Program-made: the position numbers and the translations under genes | The notes under the pieces: generated by a model | Database searches by the model: none | Told to the model about the DNA's origin: nothing | What the model saw: the letters and a program-made list of their open reading frames with translations, nothing else | In this document: one piece after another, positions 9,164-18,416 of the stretch | Numbering within the stretch: position 1 is the first letter of the stretch | Layout: the number at the start of each line of letters is the position of its first letter | NCBI GenBank assembly: GCA_003105035.1 | Contig: PQAL01000018.1 | Span: 62,001-126,000 of the forward strand | Direction: 5' to 3' | Length of the DNA: 64,000 bases | DNA from: Anaerolineales bacterium | GTDB lineage: Bacteria; Chloroflexota; Anaerolineae; Anaerolineales; UBA4823

Positions 9164-10104
9164 GGCGTTGGTTCGTCCAGTTTTTCAGCAAGAGCCAGGG
9201 CACCCATTAAGCCTACATCGTCGCCCAGGGAAGCGGTGGTCAAGATCAGGTTCTCAATATACTTTTGAGACAAGACATGCTCTTGCATGGCTTTGCGTAA
9301 CGGCCCAAAGAATATCTCACCACTCATTGAAACCCCACCCCCAATGATCACGATACTGGGGTTAAATATGTGGAGGTAATCTGCGACGGCAATCCCCATA
9401 TAGCAGCCTGCCCGTGCAAGGGCTGATTTGGCAAGCTCGTCCCCCTGGCTAGCTGCCTCCGAGATATCCTTGGCCGTAATCGGATGCTTGACGGTCAGGC
9501 TAGATGGCACACCCTTGGTTATTTCCTGCTCCACCCAGCGTGCGATCGCTGGGCCGGAGCTGACAGCTTCCAGGTGCCCATGCTGCCCACAACTACATAA
9601 GGGTCCATCAGGGATGACAGTGACGTGGCCGAGCTCGGCGGCTAGGCCATGTACACCGAGCAGTAATTGATTATCGATGATCACGCCGCCGCCGATGCCA
9701 GTGCTGACCGTAAAATAAATCAAGTTCTTGTGACCGATACCGGCTCCGAATCGCCATTCACCCAGGGCAGCTAGGTTGGCATCATTGCCAATGGCGACTG
9801 GCACACCGAATCGCTCCTCTACCAGCTTCTTGAGTGGCAGGTTTGTCCAGCCAGGGATGTTGGGTGCCTCAAAGACGATCCCCTCATATGGGTCGGTTGG
9901 ACCTGGAGCTGCAATGGTGATGGCTGCGATTTCATCACCCTCAGGGGCGATGGCAGCGATCAGATTAATGAGCCGTTCATGCGGAGTACCTGGTTCCTTG
10001 GTGCTGATCTTTTTTACATCAATTGGTTTTTGGCTATCAACCGGAATGCAGGCAGTCCGTATGTGAGTTCCCCCAACATCTGCAACAATGAAATTTCGAC
10101 CCAT
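9154..10104 (-). CDS. ROK family sugar kinase (glucokinase-like)
   Basis: A 316-residue ROK protein with the ATP-binding DVGGTHIRTA (about 9-18), the sugar-binding GNDANLAALGEW, TGIGGGVI, and the zinc site region GPLCSCGQHGHLEAVSSG. In that zinc motif the third Cys of the classic CxCGxxGC is His, a known variant. There is no N-terminal DNA-binding domain, so it is an enzyme rather than a repressor. The best guess is glucokinase, feeding the glycolytic genes transcribed divergently from 10171; other hexoses or N-acetylmannosamine are possible substrates. The -10 element ends only 7 nt before the ATG, which predicts a leaderless mRNA. Confidence 0.85.
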   Translation of the reverse strand: MGRNFIVADVGGTHIRTACIPVDSQKPIDVKKISTKEPGTPHERLINLIAAIAPEGDEIAAITIAAPGPTDPYEGIVFEAPNIPGWTNLPLKKLVEERFGVPVAIGNDANLAALGEWRFGAGIGHKNLIYFTVSTGIGGGVIIDNQLLLGVHGLAAELGHVTVIPDGPLCSCGQHGHLEAVSSGPAIARWVEQEITKGVPSSLTVKHPITAKDISEAASQGDELAKSALARAGCYMGIAVADYLHIFNPSIVIIGGGVSMSGEIFFGPLRKAMQEHVLSQKYIENLILTTASLGDDVGLMGALALAEKLDEPTPCP

Positions 10105-10111
10105 GTTTCAC

Positions 10112-10120
10112 AGTATAGCA
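10112..10120 (-). promoter_or_regulatory. Extended -10 promoter of the ROK kinase gene
   Basis: The minus strand reads TGC-TATACT, and only 7 nt separate the hexamer from the ATG at 10104. The -35 is weak. The predicted start of transcription coincides with the start codon. Confidence 0.55.
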
Positions 10121-10130
10121 TAATTTATTG

Positions 10131-10159
10131 TTGACGAGATGCCTAAAGACTGCTATCAT
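10131..10159 (+). promoter_or_regulatory. Sigma-70-type promoter of yvcK
   Basis: TTGACG, a 17 nt spacer, then TATCAT. Transcription should start near 10166, only about 5 nt before the ATG at 10171. It lies back to back with the ROK kinase promoter. Confidence 0.65.
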
Positions 10160-10170
10160 CAAGGGTTGGT

Positions 10171-11505
10171 ATGAGCAAGGCTAAAACGGGCAATCAAAAA
10201 AAGACCTGGAAACGGGTCAATAATCCTCTCGGTTGGTTGGTTCCAGGTTTGGGGGTAAAGCGGTGGATGCTGATCATCCTCCTTGGTATTACACTATTAG
10301 CCGTTGGTCTGGCATTCTTGCTGTTGGAAGTTTACCGCACCGCTCCCGATACCTGGTGGCTTCCGATATTATCTACTGCATCACTGCGTGCCCTTAGCCG
10401 CCCGGTGCGTGTGCTGATCTTCGGGGGGATTGGGGTTGGATTGCTTCTGCTAGGGATATGGGGCATCAACCGCTCGCTATTGGCACCTTACCGCCGGTCA
10501 GGAAAACCTATGCTGGATGAGCTCACCGACCACCGAAGAAAAGAACGCGGGCCGCGCATCGTTGCCATTGGGGGCGGGCACGGCCTGGCCACCCTGTTAC
10601 GCGGATTGAAGAGCCATAGCTACAACATTACTGCAGTGGTGACCGTCGCGGATGATGGTGGTTCTTCGGGCAGGATCAGGCGAGCCAAGGGTATCCCGCC
10701 TCCGGGTGATATCCGCAACTGCCTGGCTGCCCTGTCGAGCGATGAAGCGCTGATGACCCAACTGTTTCAATACCGCTTCACCGATACCAGTGATGAGCTA
10801 AATGGACATCCTTTTGGGAACCTGTTCATCAGTGCCCTGTCAGAAATCACGGGCAGTTTTGAAGAAGCAGTGGTTGAATCCGGTAAAGTTTTGGCAGTTC
10901 AGGGCAAAGTAATTCCTGCTACGTTGCATGATGTCCGTCTGGTTGCCGACGTTCAGCTCCCTCATAACATTGGCGAAGTAAGGGTGGAAGGTGAAAGCTC
11001 CATCCCCACATTCCCCGGGGACGTACGGCGGGTATGGTTGGAACCCAATAACCCGGCTGCATATCCGCTGGCTATCCAGGCTATCCTTGCGGCAGAGCTG
11101 ATTGTGGTTGGACCGGGAAGCCTGTTTACCAGCATTCTGCCTAATTTACTTGTCCCAGATATTGCAGCCGCCATCCGGGCCAGCCGGGCGTTAAAGATTT
11201 ATGTGTGTAATGTGGCAACGCAACTGGGCGAAACTGAAGGCTATAGCTGTGAAGATCATGTTAAAGTAATCAGTGACCATGTTGGGACGACGCTTTTCGA
11301 TCTTGTGGTCACGAATGATAATTTTGAGGCACAATTACCTCCCGGCACAGATTGGGTGAAAACCACACCGGAGCAAGAATTGGAGGTGCCCATCTATCGG
11401 GCAAATTTTGCTGACACGATCCAACCCTGGCGGCATGATTCATCCAAATTAGCCAGAACGTTGGTCGACCTGTATCAAGAACGAACAGGACCTTTGGTAG
11501 AATAA
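10171..11505 (+). CDS. yvcK: YvcK/CofD-family gluconeogenesis factor with membrane anchor
   Basis: A 444-residue protein. Two hydrophobic helices lie at about 30-52 and 88-107, followed by the UPF0052/CofD-like Rossmann domain with [30 protein letters not shown] and [14 protein letters not shown]. In Bacillus, YvcK is needed for growth on gluconeogenic carbon sources and for cell shape, and it binds UDP-sugars. Membrane-anchored versions like this one occur in other phyla. It precedes gap, pgk and tpiA, which fits a role in central carbon flux. The 82 nt before gap show no clear terminator, so read-through is likely. Confidence 0.88.
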   Translation: MSKAKTGNQKKTWKRVNNPLGWLVPGLGVKRWMLIILLGITLLAVGLAFLLLEVYRTAPDTWWLPILSTASLRALSRPVRVLIFGGIGVGLLLLGIWGINRSLLAPYRRSGKPMLDELTDHRRKERGPRIVAIGGGHGLATLLRGLKSHSYNITAVVTVADDGGSSGRIRRAKGIPPPGDIRNCLAALSSDEALMTQLFQYRFTDTSDELNGHPFGNLFISALSEITGSFEEAVVESGKVLAVQGKVIPATLHDVRLVADVQLPHNIGEVRVEGESSIPTFPGDVRRVWLEPNNPAAYPLAIQAILAAELIVVGPGSLFTSILPNLLVPDIAAAIRASRALKIYVCNVATQLGETEGYSCEDHVKVISDHVGTTLFDLVVTNDNFEAQLPPGTDWVKTTPEQELEVPIYRANFADTIQPWRHDSSKLARTLVDLYQERTGPLVE

Positions 11506-11587
11506 TCAACGAATATTTTCTATGGGTAAATCACAGGAGCCTGACCGAAAGGCATGCTGCTGAATAATATTTCGGATGGAGGAAAAA

Positions 11588-12643
11588 ATGACAACAAAAG
11601 TAGGAATCAATGGTTTTGGACGGATTGGCCGCCAGGTATTGAAGGCAATCCGTGATTATCATCCAGACACATTGGAAGTGGTGGCATTTAATGACATTGG
11701 TGACCTGAAAACCATGGCTCATCTGTTGAAATATGACAGTAATTATGGGCGATTTGACGGCACTGTTGAAGTTAAGGATGATTCGCTGTTCGTGGATGGC
11801 AAGGAAGTCAAGGTATTCAAGGAAACCGACCCATCGAACATCCCCTGGGGCTCATTAGGTGTGGATATCGTAGTTGAAAGCACCGGACTGTTCACCATCA
11901 AGAGCGATGGGGTAAATAAAAAAGGCAAGACTGTTAAGGGTGCGGAGAACCATATCACCAAGGGTGGCGCTAAAAAGGTTATCATTTCAGCACCTGCTGA
12001 AGGGGAAGACCTGACAGTTGTTTTAGGCGTGAATGATGCCATGTACGATCCCAAGATCCACCATGTAATCTCGAACGCATCCTGCACTACCAATGGGCTG
12101 GCGCCAGCAGTGAAAGTAGTCCATGATAAGTATAGGATCGTGCGCGGGTTCATGACCACTGTGCATGCCTACACCAACGATCAGAAGATCCTGGACCTGC
12201 CCCATAGCGACCTGCGCCGAGCGCGCGCAGCTGCATTGAGCATCATTCCCACCACTACCGGCGCAGCTAAAGCGATCAGCCTGGTGATCCCTGACTTGAA
12301 AGGCAAGATGGATGGCTATGCACTACGCGTCCCGACTCCCACAGTCTCAGTGATTGACTTAACCGTCGAGCTCGAAAATAGCACGACCACGGATGAGCTA
12401 CGCCAGTCATTCCGTGATGCTGCGGCGGGTCCACTGAAGGGCATCCTGCAGGCAGTTGACGAGCCATTGGTCAGTATCGATTTCAAGGGCGATCCTCACA
12501 GCTCTTCCGTCGATCTACCCTTCACTTTGGTACTAGGCAAGGAAAGGAATAATTTCGCCAAGATCGTCGCCTGGTATGATAACGAATGGGGTTATTCTGT
12601 TCGCACTGCTGATTTAGCTGCATTACTCGCTAAATCCCTGTAG
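11588..12643 (+). CDS. gap: Glyceraldehyde-3-phosphate dehydrogenase, type I
   Basis: The protein has 351 residues from the ATG at 11588. That start is chosen over an in-frame ATG at 11576 because GGAGG (11578-11582) sits just before it and homologues begin at this point. NAD(P)-binding [10 protein letters not shown], the catalytic Cys in [12 protein letters not shown] and the C-terminal WYDNEWGYS are all present. The enzyme interconverts glyceraldehyde-3-phosphate and 1,3-bisphosphoglycerate in glycolysis and gluconeogenesis. Two short inserts (around residues 97-104 and 215-225) make it slightly longer than the usual 335 residues. It is followed by pgk 59 nt downstream across a strong hairpin. 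Confidence 0.96.
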   Translation: MTTKVGINGFGRIGRQVLKAIRDYHPDTLEVVAFNDIGDLKTMAHLLKYDSNYGRFDGTVEVKDDSLFVDGKEVKVFKETDPSNIPWGSLGVDIVVESTGLFTIKSDGVNKKGKTVKGAENHITKGGAKKVIISAPAEGEDLTVVLGVNDAMYDPKIHHVISNASCTTNGLAPAVKVVHDKYRIVRGFMTTVHAYTNDQKILDLPHSDLRRARAAALSIIPTTTGAAKAISLVIPDLKGKMDGYALRVPTPTVSVIDLTVELENSTTTDELRQSFRDAAAGPLKGILQAVDEPLVSIDFKGDPHSSSVDLPFTLVLGKERNNFAKIVAWYDNEWGYSVRTADLAALLAKSL

Positions 12644-12654
12644 ACCAAACTCTA

Positions 12655-12683
12655 GAAGCGGATGGCTGACCGCCATCCGCTTC
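12655..12683 (+). other. Perfect 12-bp hairpin between gap and pgk
   Basis: The arms GAAGCGGATGGC (12655-12666) and GCCATCCGCTTC (12672-12683) pair completely around a 5 nt loop. No T-run follows, so it is not a standard terminator. It may be an RNA-processing or stabilising element, or an attenuator acting on pgk. Confidence 0.7.
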
Positions 12684-12702
12684 CTGTATATATGGAGGGA
12701 AT

Positions 12703-13878
12703 ATGTTCAATAAGAAATCCATTACAGATGTCGATATAAAAGGAAAAAAGGTGCTGGTACGGGTAGATTACAACGTGCCCATCAAGGATGGTAAGGTAAC
12801 CGACGACACCCGTATCGTGGCTGCCATGCCAACCGTTAATTATTTGTTGGAACACGGTGCTGCAGTGATCCTCTTTTCCCACCTGGGTCGCCCCAAGGGT
12901 GGACCCGATCCAAAATTTTCCTTGCGCCCTGTCGCAGCTTATTTAAGCGGATTGCTGGGGAAGCCGGTGGCCTTTGCCGAGGATTGCGTTGGCCCAGCTG
13001 CCGAGGCAGCCGCCAAAGCCCTCAAACCCGGTGAGATATTAGTGCTGGAAAATACCCGCTTCCATCCTGAAGAAGAGAAAAATGATCCCGAGTTAGCCCG
13101 CAAGATGGCCTCCCTGGCGGACATTTACGTCAATGATGCCTTCGGGTCAGCTCACCGGGCCCATTCTTCCACGGAAGGTGTGGCCCACTATCTTCCAGCC
13201 GTGGCGGGTTTTCTGATGGAGAAAGAAATTCAATACCTGGGGCAGGCAATTGCAGACCCGAAGCGACCATTTGTTGCCATCCTGGGCGGGGCAAAGATCA
13301 GCGATAAGATCGGAGTGATCCGCAACCTGCTGACCAAGGCTGACCAGATCTTGATTGGCGGTGGCATGGCCAATACATTCTTTAAAGCCCAGGGTTATCC
13401 CATTGGCGATTCCTTATGCGAGGATGAAGCTTTAGATACTGCGCGCGAGCTGCTCAAATCGGGTGCTACCCACCTGCGGTTACCCGTGGATGTAGTTATT
13501 GCAGACAAGTATGATGCCGAGGCTGAAATGAAGGTCATTGCCATGGGGCCAGTTCCCGATGGTTGGCGCATCCTCGATATTGGGCCGAGCACAGTTGCCA
13601 ATTTTGGCAAGGCAATTTCCACTGCTGGCACGATCGTTTGGAATGGTCCCATGGGAGTATTTGAATTCCCACGTTTTGCAGAGGGAACCATCGGGGTTGC
13701 CAAGGCTGTAGCTGCCAGCAAGGCTGTCTCGGTGATCGGTGGGGGTGACTCAGTTTCCGCGGTCAATCAAGCAGGCCTTGCGGATAAAATCACCCACATC
13801 TCGACCGGCGGCGGTGCTTCGCTAGAAATGCTGGAAGGCATCGAGCTGCCAGGCCTGGCTGCGCTACAGGACAAATAA
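12703..13878 (+). CDS. pgk: Phosphoglycerate kinase
   Basis: A 391-residue enzyme of usual length that transfers phosphate between 1,3-bisphosphoglycerate and ADP. Landmarks are [13 protein letters not shown] (about 20-32), [24 protein letters not shown] near the hinge and the nucleotide-binding [11 protein letters not shown] at about 346-356. TATGGAGGGAAT just before the ATG is a strong ribosome site. A 13-bp terminator-like hairpin lies directly after the stop. Confidence 0.97.
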   Translation: MFNKKSITDVDIKGKKVLVRVDYNVPIKDGKVTDDTRIVAAMPTVNYLLEHGAAVILFSHLGRPKGGPDPKFSLRPVAAYLSGLLGKPVAFAEDCVGPAAEAAAKALKPGEILVLENTRFHPEEEKNDPELARKMASLADIYVNDAFGSAHRAHSSTEGVAHYLPAVAGFLMEKEIQYLGQAIADPKRPFVAILGGAKISDKIGVIRNLLTKADQILIGGGMANTFFKAQGYPIGDSLCEDEALDTARELLKSGATHLRLPVDVVIADKYDAEAEMKVIAMGPVPDGWRILDIGPSTVANFGKAISTAGTIVWNGPMGVFEFPRFAEGTIGVAKAVAASKAVSVIGGGDSVSAVNQAGLADKITHISTGGGASLEMLEGIELPGLAALQDK

Positions 13879-13882
13879 CGAT

Positions 13883-13935
13883 AAATCAGCATTTCCCAAA
13901 ACCCAATTGGGGATGGAAGAAATGCTGATTTTTAT
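13883..13935 (+). terminator. Rho-independent terminator after pgk
   Basis: AAATCAGCATTTC (13883-13895) pairs with GAAATGCTGATTT (13919-13931), with a smaller CCCAATTGGGG hairpin inside the loop. The 3' arm runs into a T-rich stretch. The stem is fairly AT-rich, so read-through to tpiA is possible. Confidence 0.7.
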
Positions 13936-14050
13936 CCATTCCTGTTCGAGCAATTCTGCTTGGTAAAATTTGATTGCGTAAGCAAGCAAAATACTAGGTA
14001 TCCAGATAACAAGTCATTATTCTGTAACCATTGATACATACGAGGTGATT

Positions 14051-14809
14051 ATGCGCCGTCCGTTGGTGGCAGGTAATTGGAAGATGTTCAAGACTGTTGG
14101 TGAAGCCCGGGTCTTAGTTTCTGAAATGCTTCCGGGTTTAGCCACAATTCAAGGCGTCGATATCGTTTTATGCCCGCCCTTCACATCGATCCTCCCCGTG
14201 GCGGCCATGCTGGAAGGCAGCGAAATTGCTGTGGGAGCGCAGAACATGCACTGGGAAGTCTCCGGCGCGTACACGGGTGAGGTGGCTCCCCCCATGTTGG
14301 CTGAATTCTGTAAATACGTGATCATTGGTCATTCTGAGAGGCGGCAGTATTTTGGCGAGACTGACCTTTCTGTGAATCGGAAAGTTAAGGCAGCCCTAAG
14401 CCATCAGCTCATCCCGATAATGTGCATTGGGGAGACGCTAGAAGAGAATGAAGCCGGCTCTACTGCAGAGGTGGTGACCAGGCAGTTAACGGCCGGGTTG
14501 GATGGGATAGACGCTACATTGACGCGAACTATCGTGCTTGCTTATGAACCTGTATGGGCGATCGGTACAGGAAGAGCAGCAACTGCAGAAGGGGCTAATG
14601 CGGTCATAGGAGGCCATATCCGGGGTGGACTGGAGCAAGTATATGGCAGGGAAACGGCTCAAGCAGTACGTATCCTGTACGGTGGTTCAGTCAAAGCCAG
14701 CAATGCCGGCGAATTATTCGATCAGCCTGATATTGATGGCGCGCTGGTGGGTGGAGCAAGCCTGAAAGCCAGCGAGTTCGTCCCAATTGTTGCCGCTGCT
14801 TCCCGTTAA
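14051..14809 (+). CDS. tpiA: Triosephosphate isomerase
   Basis: The protein has 252 residues from the ATG at 14051. An in-frame GTG at 14045 lies inside the ribosome site GAGGTG and is less likely. AGNWKMF (about 8-14), the catalytic His in GHSERRQ, the catalytic Glu in AYEPVWAIGTG and the phosphate-binding YGGSVKASN are all in place. It interconverts dihydroxyacetone phosphate and glyceraldehyde-3-phosphate. Its stop overlaps the ATG of the next gene by one base (TAATG), so translation of the two is probably coupled. Confidence 0.96.
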   Translation: MRRPLVAGNWKMFKTVGEARVLVSEMLPGLATIQGVDIVLCPPFTSILPVAAMLEGSEIAVGAQNMHWEVSGAYTGEVAPPMLAEFCKYVIIGHSERRQYFGETDLSVNRKVKAALSHQLIPIMCIGETLEENEAGSTAEVVTRQLTAGLDGIDATLTRTIVLAYEPVWAIGTGRAATAEGANAVIGGHIRGGLEQVYGRETAQAVRILYGGSVKASNAGELFDQPDIDGALVGGASLKASEFVPIVAAASR

Positions 14810-15570
14810 TGCACAATCAGCTCTGGAGCACCTTCCTTTTTTTATTGCTGTTATTGGTGCCCATGGTCTACCTTCCGCGGTTTCTGCAGCGGGAAATACA
14901 GGCGGTTTTTTTGGTAATCACCCGCCAGGCTGACCTATCGATGAGTTTATTTGCCTTGTTATTCCTGCCGGGTGTGCTCTTGCACGAATCGAGTCACTTT
15001 ATCATGGCACAGATCCTGGGCGTCAGAACGGGGCGATTTTCAATCATGCCCAAGAAAATCGATGAAGGACGCATTCGCCTCGGGTATGTGGAGACGGCGC
15101 AGACCGATTTTTTTCGGGACGCCCTGATCGGGATCGCTCCCATGCTCACCGGAGGTGTCTTTGTCTCACTGGTGGGGGTGTACCGGCTTGGTCTCGATAC
15201 GGTCTGGAGCAGTCTTATTCAAGGGCAGCTACAAGCTATCAGCCAGGCATTTGGGACTATTATCCACCAGCCTGATTTCTGGCTGTGGTTCTACCTGGTT
15301 TTCACGGTCAGCAGCACAATGATGCCTTCAGCTTCTGACCGCAGGTCCTGGTTGCCAATTGGACTCATGGTCTTGGGGTTGCTTGGGTTGATCCTGCTAA
15401 TCGGATTGGGACCATGGCTGGCGACTCGCCTGGAAGGGGGGCTAATCCTGGCATTGAACGCCATCAATACGGTGTTCGGTATTACCATCCTGATCCATTT
15501 TCTACTATTGCCACCCACCTGGTTATTCAGGAAATTACTTTCGCGCATCACTGGAATCAAAGTGGTGTGA
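14809..15570 (+). CDS. Multi-pass membrane protein with HExxH, M50-like metalloprotease candidate
   Basis: The protein has 253 residues and about five or six hydrophobic segments. LPGVLLHESSHFIMAQIL at about 52-69 is an HExxH zinc motif inside a transmembrane helix, as in site-2 proteases (M50) and related DUF families. A second metal ligand is not obvious; PSASDRRSWLP near 175-185 could supply an Asp. It overlaps tpiA by one base. Such proteins cleave membrane-bound substrates, but no substrate or regulator can be named from this context. It may instead be a non-proteolytic relative. Confidence 0.6.
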   Translation: MHNQLWSTFLFLLLLLVPMVYLPRFLQREIQAVFLVITRQADLSMSLFALLFLPGVLLHESSHFIMAQILGVRTGRFSIMPKKIDEGRIRLGYVETAQTDFFRDALIGIAPMLTGGVFVSLVGVYRLGLDTVWSSLIQGQLQAISQAFGTIIHQPDFWLWFYLVFTVSSTMMPSASDRRSWLPIGLMVLGLLGLILLIGLGPWLATRLEGGLILALNAINTVFGITILIHFLLLPPTWLFRKLLSRITGIKVV

Positions 15571-15695
15571 AGATATAATGTTTTATAATATTCACTTAAA
15601 TGTGCTTCTTGGAGTGCATGATTATTGGTGAATGAGTTTTGTAAGTACGAGAGTAGATTGCTTAACAAGCTCATTCTGGGAGAAATGTAAGATTA

Positions 15696-16208
15696 ATGCC
15701 TGAACACTGGTATGCACTGCGGAGCAAACCGCAAAAAGAAGAGGTTGTCACCAAGCAGATGCGCGTGCGTGGTTTTGAGGTGTTCTATCCACGCTTACGC
15801 GTCAACCCGGTGAATCCCAGGTCGCGGAAGTATAGGTCATATTTCCCTGGGTACCTGTTCGTGAGAGTGGATATCGACGCAGTTGGACTGTCCACGTTTC
15901 AATGGCTGCCGCACTCGAATGGTCTGGTAAGTTTTGGCGGCGAGCCTTCGACAGTGCCGGATAACTTGATCAACGCCATCATGCGCCGTGTAAAGGAGAT
16001 TGCAGAAGCTGGTGGCGAGGTGTTTGATGACCTGCACAAGGGTGATGTGGTCCGGATTGGTTATGGACCTTTTGAAGGCTACGAAGCGATTTTCGATACC
16101 CGTTTGCCTGGAACAGAACGCGTGCGGGTTCTGCTTCAATTTCTGAGCGATCGTTATGTCCCAATTGAGCTGGATGCAGGCCAGCTTGAGCCCAAAAAAC
16201 ATTCCTGA
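15696..16208 (+). CDS. NusG-paralogue transcription antiterminator (RfaH/LoaP-like)
   Basis: A 170-residue protein with an NGN domain (HWYALRSKPQKEE at about 4-16, FYPRLRVNP, SYFPGYLFVRVD) and a KOW-type domain (GDVVRIGYGPFEGYEAIF at about 112-129). It binds RNA polymerase and changes pausing or termination. The form WYAL-K-KEE with PGYLFV is closer to specialised paralogues (RfaH, UpxY, LoaP) than to housekeeping NusG, and no secE or rplK lies beside it. Such paralogues usually control polysaccharide or natural-product operons, but no such operon follows here. The ribosome site GGGAGA is distant (about 13 nt), so initiation may be weak. Confidence 0.8.
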   Translation: MPEHWYALRSKPQKEEVVTKQMRVRGFEVFYPRLRVNPVNPRSRKYRSYFPGYLFVRVDIDAVGLSTFQWLPHSNGLVSFGGEPSTVPDNLINAIMRRVKEIAEAGGEVFDDLHKGDVVRIGYGPFEGYEAIFDTRLPGTERVRVLLQFLSDRYVPIELDAGQLEPKKHS

Positions 16209-16359
16209 TCAATGCCAGGATTTAAGTGAACCGTAAAACCAAATACTCGCAGTCGGATATATATTTATATAGGATTTAACAAATTCTGGGCATGATGGTT
16301 TTTTATTGATCGAAGGATCGTTCTGGTCGATTAAATCATCTGCCGAACAAAGACAAATT

Positions 16360-16833
16360 ATGCCAGCTATACTCATTGTGTGCACCGCCAATGTTTGCCG
16401 CTCGCCCATGGCAGAAGCGATATTAAAAAAAATCCTGGCAAATCAGCCGGATGCTGACCAGTGGCATGTCGAATCTGCCGGTACCTGGGCAACGGATGGC
16501 CGCGAGCCTGCCTTTCTATCGAAGTATGTCATGGAAAAGATGGGGATGGACATCAGTGAACATCGCTCGCAATCCATCACTCTACGCATGTTAGAGAAAT
16601 TCGATCTTTTACTTACCATGGAGGAAGACCACAAGAGATGGCTTGCAGATCAGTACCGCGATTATGCTGACCGCACGTATATGCTGAGCGAGATGGTCGG
16701 ACAGGTTGCGGATATCTCAGACCCAATTAATGGCGAGTTATCTGATTACGCTGAGACCGCAGCTCTTCTCCAGCGTTTGCTCACCGAGGGCTTGGATGAG
16801 ATTACACGGCTAGCCCAACATGAAGAAGAGTGA
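16360..16833 (+). CDS. Low-molecular-weight protein-tyrosine phosphatase family
   Basis: The protein has 157 residues from the ATG at 16360. The longer TTG start at 16306 would add a tail not found in the family, where the P-loop is N-terminal. The P-loop is CTANVCRSP (about 9-17) and the general-acid Asp lies in DISDPINGELSDYAET (about 120-135). Such enzymes dephosphorylate tyrosine kinases of exopolysaccharide systems or, in the ArsC-like branch, reduce arsenate; the overall layout favours the phosphatase. No Shine-Dalgarno sequence is evident. Coming right after an RfaH-like gene, it suggests a surface-polysaccharide regulatory pair. Confidence 0.83.
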   Translation: MPAILIVCTANVCRSPMAEAILKKILANQPDADQWHVESAGTWATDGREPAFLSKYVMEKMGMDISEHRSQSITLRMLEKFDLLLTMEEDHKRWLADQYRDYADRTYMLSEMVGQVADISDPINGELSDYAETAALLQRLLTEGLDEITRLAQHEEE

Positions 16834-16912
16834 GCGTCATAAAACAACCAGCATGGGAATTGTCTATCCTCATGTATCAAGGCTTAAGAGCATATTCGAC
16901 AAGCATTCATCA

Positions 16913-16921
16913 TGATATACT
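16913..16921 (+). promoter_or_regulatory. Extended -10 promoter of the ECF sigma gene
   Basis: TGA-TATACT, with a poor -35. It would start a leader of about 60 nt ahead of the TTG start at 16988. Confidence 0.45.
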
Positions 16922-16987
16922 CGGTGAAACTTTTTTTCAAAACCGGGGTTCATCTGTATAGAACTCCCGCCTGAAAAGGGTGATTGG

Positions 16988-17557
16988 TTGTCAAACACCG
17001 CTGAAGAATTTAATCTAAATCAGGCCATACACGGAGATCATGAAGCCTTCGGCTTATTGTATGAACAGTATGTCGGGAGGATCTTCAGCTATGTGTATTA
17101 TCGAACGGGTAACCAACATGAGGCGGAAGACCTGACTGCCAAAGTATTCTTTCGCGCCATGCGCAGGATCCCGGACTATGAAGAACGGGGTTTACCGGTC
17201 TCAGCCTGGCTCTACCGGATCGCGCATAACCTGGTGGCTAACTGGCATCGTGATCGTGGCAGACGGCCTGAAATATCATTGGATGAAGGCTATGCAGCGA
17301 TCCCCCATTCTGAGCATCCTGAGGTTACCTTGTTACATATGGAAGAGCAGAATAATCTGCTGCATATCATCCAGGGTTTGCCACCAGAACGCCAGCAGCT
17401 GATCATCTTGAAGTTTGTAGAGCATTTATCAAATGCTGAGATTGGGCAAATCATGGGCCGCACAGAAGGGGCAGTGAAAAGCCTTTATCATCGCACCCTG
17501 CTTGCCCTGCGAGTTGAAATGGATAGCTTATCCATGGATGAAAAACTGGAGAATTAG
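16988..17557 (+). CDS. ECF-type RNA polymerase sigma factor
   Basis: The protein has 189 residues from a TTG start preceded by AAGGGTGA. Region 2 runs through about residues 24-95 (YEQYVGRIFSYVYYRTGN, then EAEDLTAKVFFRAMRRI and SAWLYRIAHNLVANWHRD). Region 4 is at about 135-180 (LPPERQQLIILKFVE, then LSNAEIGQIMGRTEGAVKSL). Region 3 is absent, as in group 4 sigma factors. It directs RNA polymerase to alternative promoters under stress or surface signals. No zinc-binding anti-sigma gene follows. A degV gene comes 11 nt downstream, then a one-helix membrane protein that could be the membrane partner, though this is a guess. Confidence 0.9.
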   Translation: MSNTAEEFNLNQAIHGDHEAFGLLYEQYVGRIFSYVYYRTGNQHEAEDLTAKVFFRAMRRIPDYEERGLPVSAWLYRIAHNLVANWHRDRGRRPEISLDEGYAAIPHSEHPEVTLLHMEEQNNLLHIIQGLPPERQQLIILKFVEHLSNAEIGQIMGRTEGAVKSLYHRTLLALRVEMDSLSMDEKLEN

Positions 17558-17568
17558 AGGACGGATCC

Positions 17569-18411
17569 ATGTTAAGAATTGTCATAGACGGCGCAGGAGA
17601 TATCCCGGACGAGTGGAAAGCGGAGTATCAGGTCGAAGTGATACCGATTAATATTCAATTCGGAGACAAGTCCTACCTGCAAGGTACTGATCTCAGCAAT
17701 GATGATTTTTACCGTCTCGCCGACACGACAGGGGTCATTCCCAAAACCTCCCAGCCGAGTCCGCAACAGTTCGTAGATCTTTATGAGCGCATCGCCCGTG
17801 CTGGAGATACGATTTTATCCTTGCATGTAACCAGCAAGCTCTCGGGGACGTTCGATTCAGCTGTGATGGCAGCCAAGGAGCTTAAAGAAAAACTGGCCAT
17901 TATCCCGATTGATTCTGGTTCGGGCTCGGCAGCTATGGGCTTTATGTGTCAGGAAGTACGGCAGCTCGAAAGAGCAGGTGCCACCATCCAGGCCATCCTT
18001 GAACGGCTGGATGTTATTCGTAAGAACGTCAATATTGTCCTTACCCTGGATTCGCTTGAATATGCCCGCCGAAGTGGGCGAGTCAAGTACTTACCCGCTG
18101 CCCTGGCAGCATTAATCAAAATAAAACCGATCATTATCCTGAAAGAAGGCTTGCTGGACATGAGAGAAATTGTTCGCACCCGCCAGCGATCGCTTGATAG
18201 GGTTTTGGATATCATTCACCAGCGGGTAGGTGACAAGCTGGTGAACGTCGCGGTTGTCCATTCTCAATCACTGGATACAGCCAAAGAGATGATGAACAAA
18301 GTCTCCCTTACTTTGCATATCAATGAGTCGTTCATTTCGGAGTTATCCATTGGAGTGGCAGCTAATTTAGGGCCAGGCACTATTGGTATTGTTGCATATG
18401 CAGTCGCCTAA
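17569..18411 (+). CDS. DegV family fatty-acid-binding protein
   Basis: A 280-residue DegV protein. The N-terminal domain has the pattern IVIDGAGDIPDEW, PINIQFGDKSY and PKTSQPSPQQF at about 63-73. LHVTSKLSGTFDSA supplies the Ser and Thr that hold the fatty-acid head group, and GSGSAAMGF sits at the domain border. The C-terminal domain ends GPGTIGIVAYAV. DegV/FakB proteins bind a fatty acid and present it to the FakA kinase for phosphorylation; no fakA is in the window. The ribosome site GAGGACGG lies before the ATG. It is likely cotranscribed with the upstream sigma gene. Confidence 0.88.
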   Translation: MLRIVIDGAGDIPDEWKAEYQVEVIPINIQFGDKSYLQGTDLSNDDFYRLADTTGVIPKTSQPSPQQFVDLYERIARAGDTILSLHVTSKLSGTFDSAVMAAKELKEKLAIIPIDSGSGSAAMGFMCQEVRQLERAGATIQAILERLDVIRKNVNIVLTLDSLEYARRSGRVKYLPAALAALIKIKPIIILKEGLLDMREIVRTRQRSLDRVLDIIHQRVGDKLVNVAVVHSQSLDTAKEMMNKVSLTLHINESFISELSIGVAANLGPGTIGIVAYAVA

Positions 18412-18416
18412 GTGAG

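Noticed and set aside
12655-12683. Terminator after gap
   Set aside because: The hairpin is strong, but no T-run follows on either strand, so it is listed as a hairpin of unknown role.
15571-15695. Possible JUMPstart/ops element before the RfaH-like gene
   Set aside because: No GGCGGTAGC-like core is present; only AT-rich TATAAT-like strings were seen, without a matching -35.
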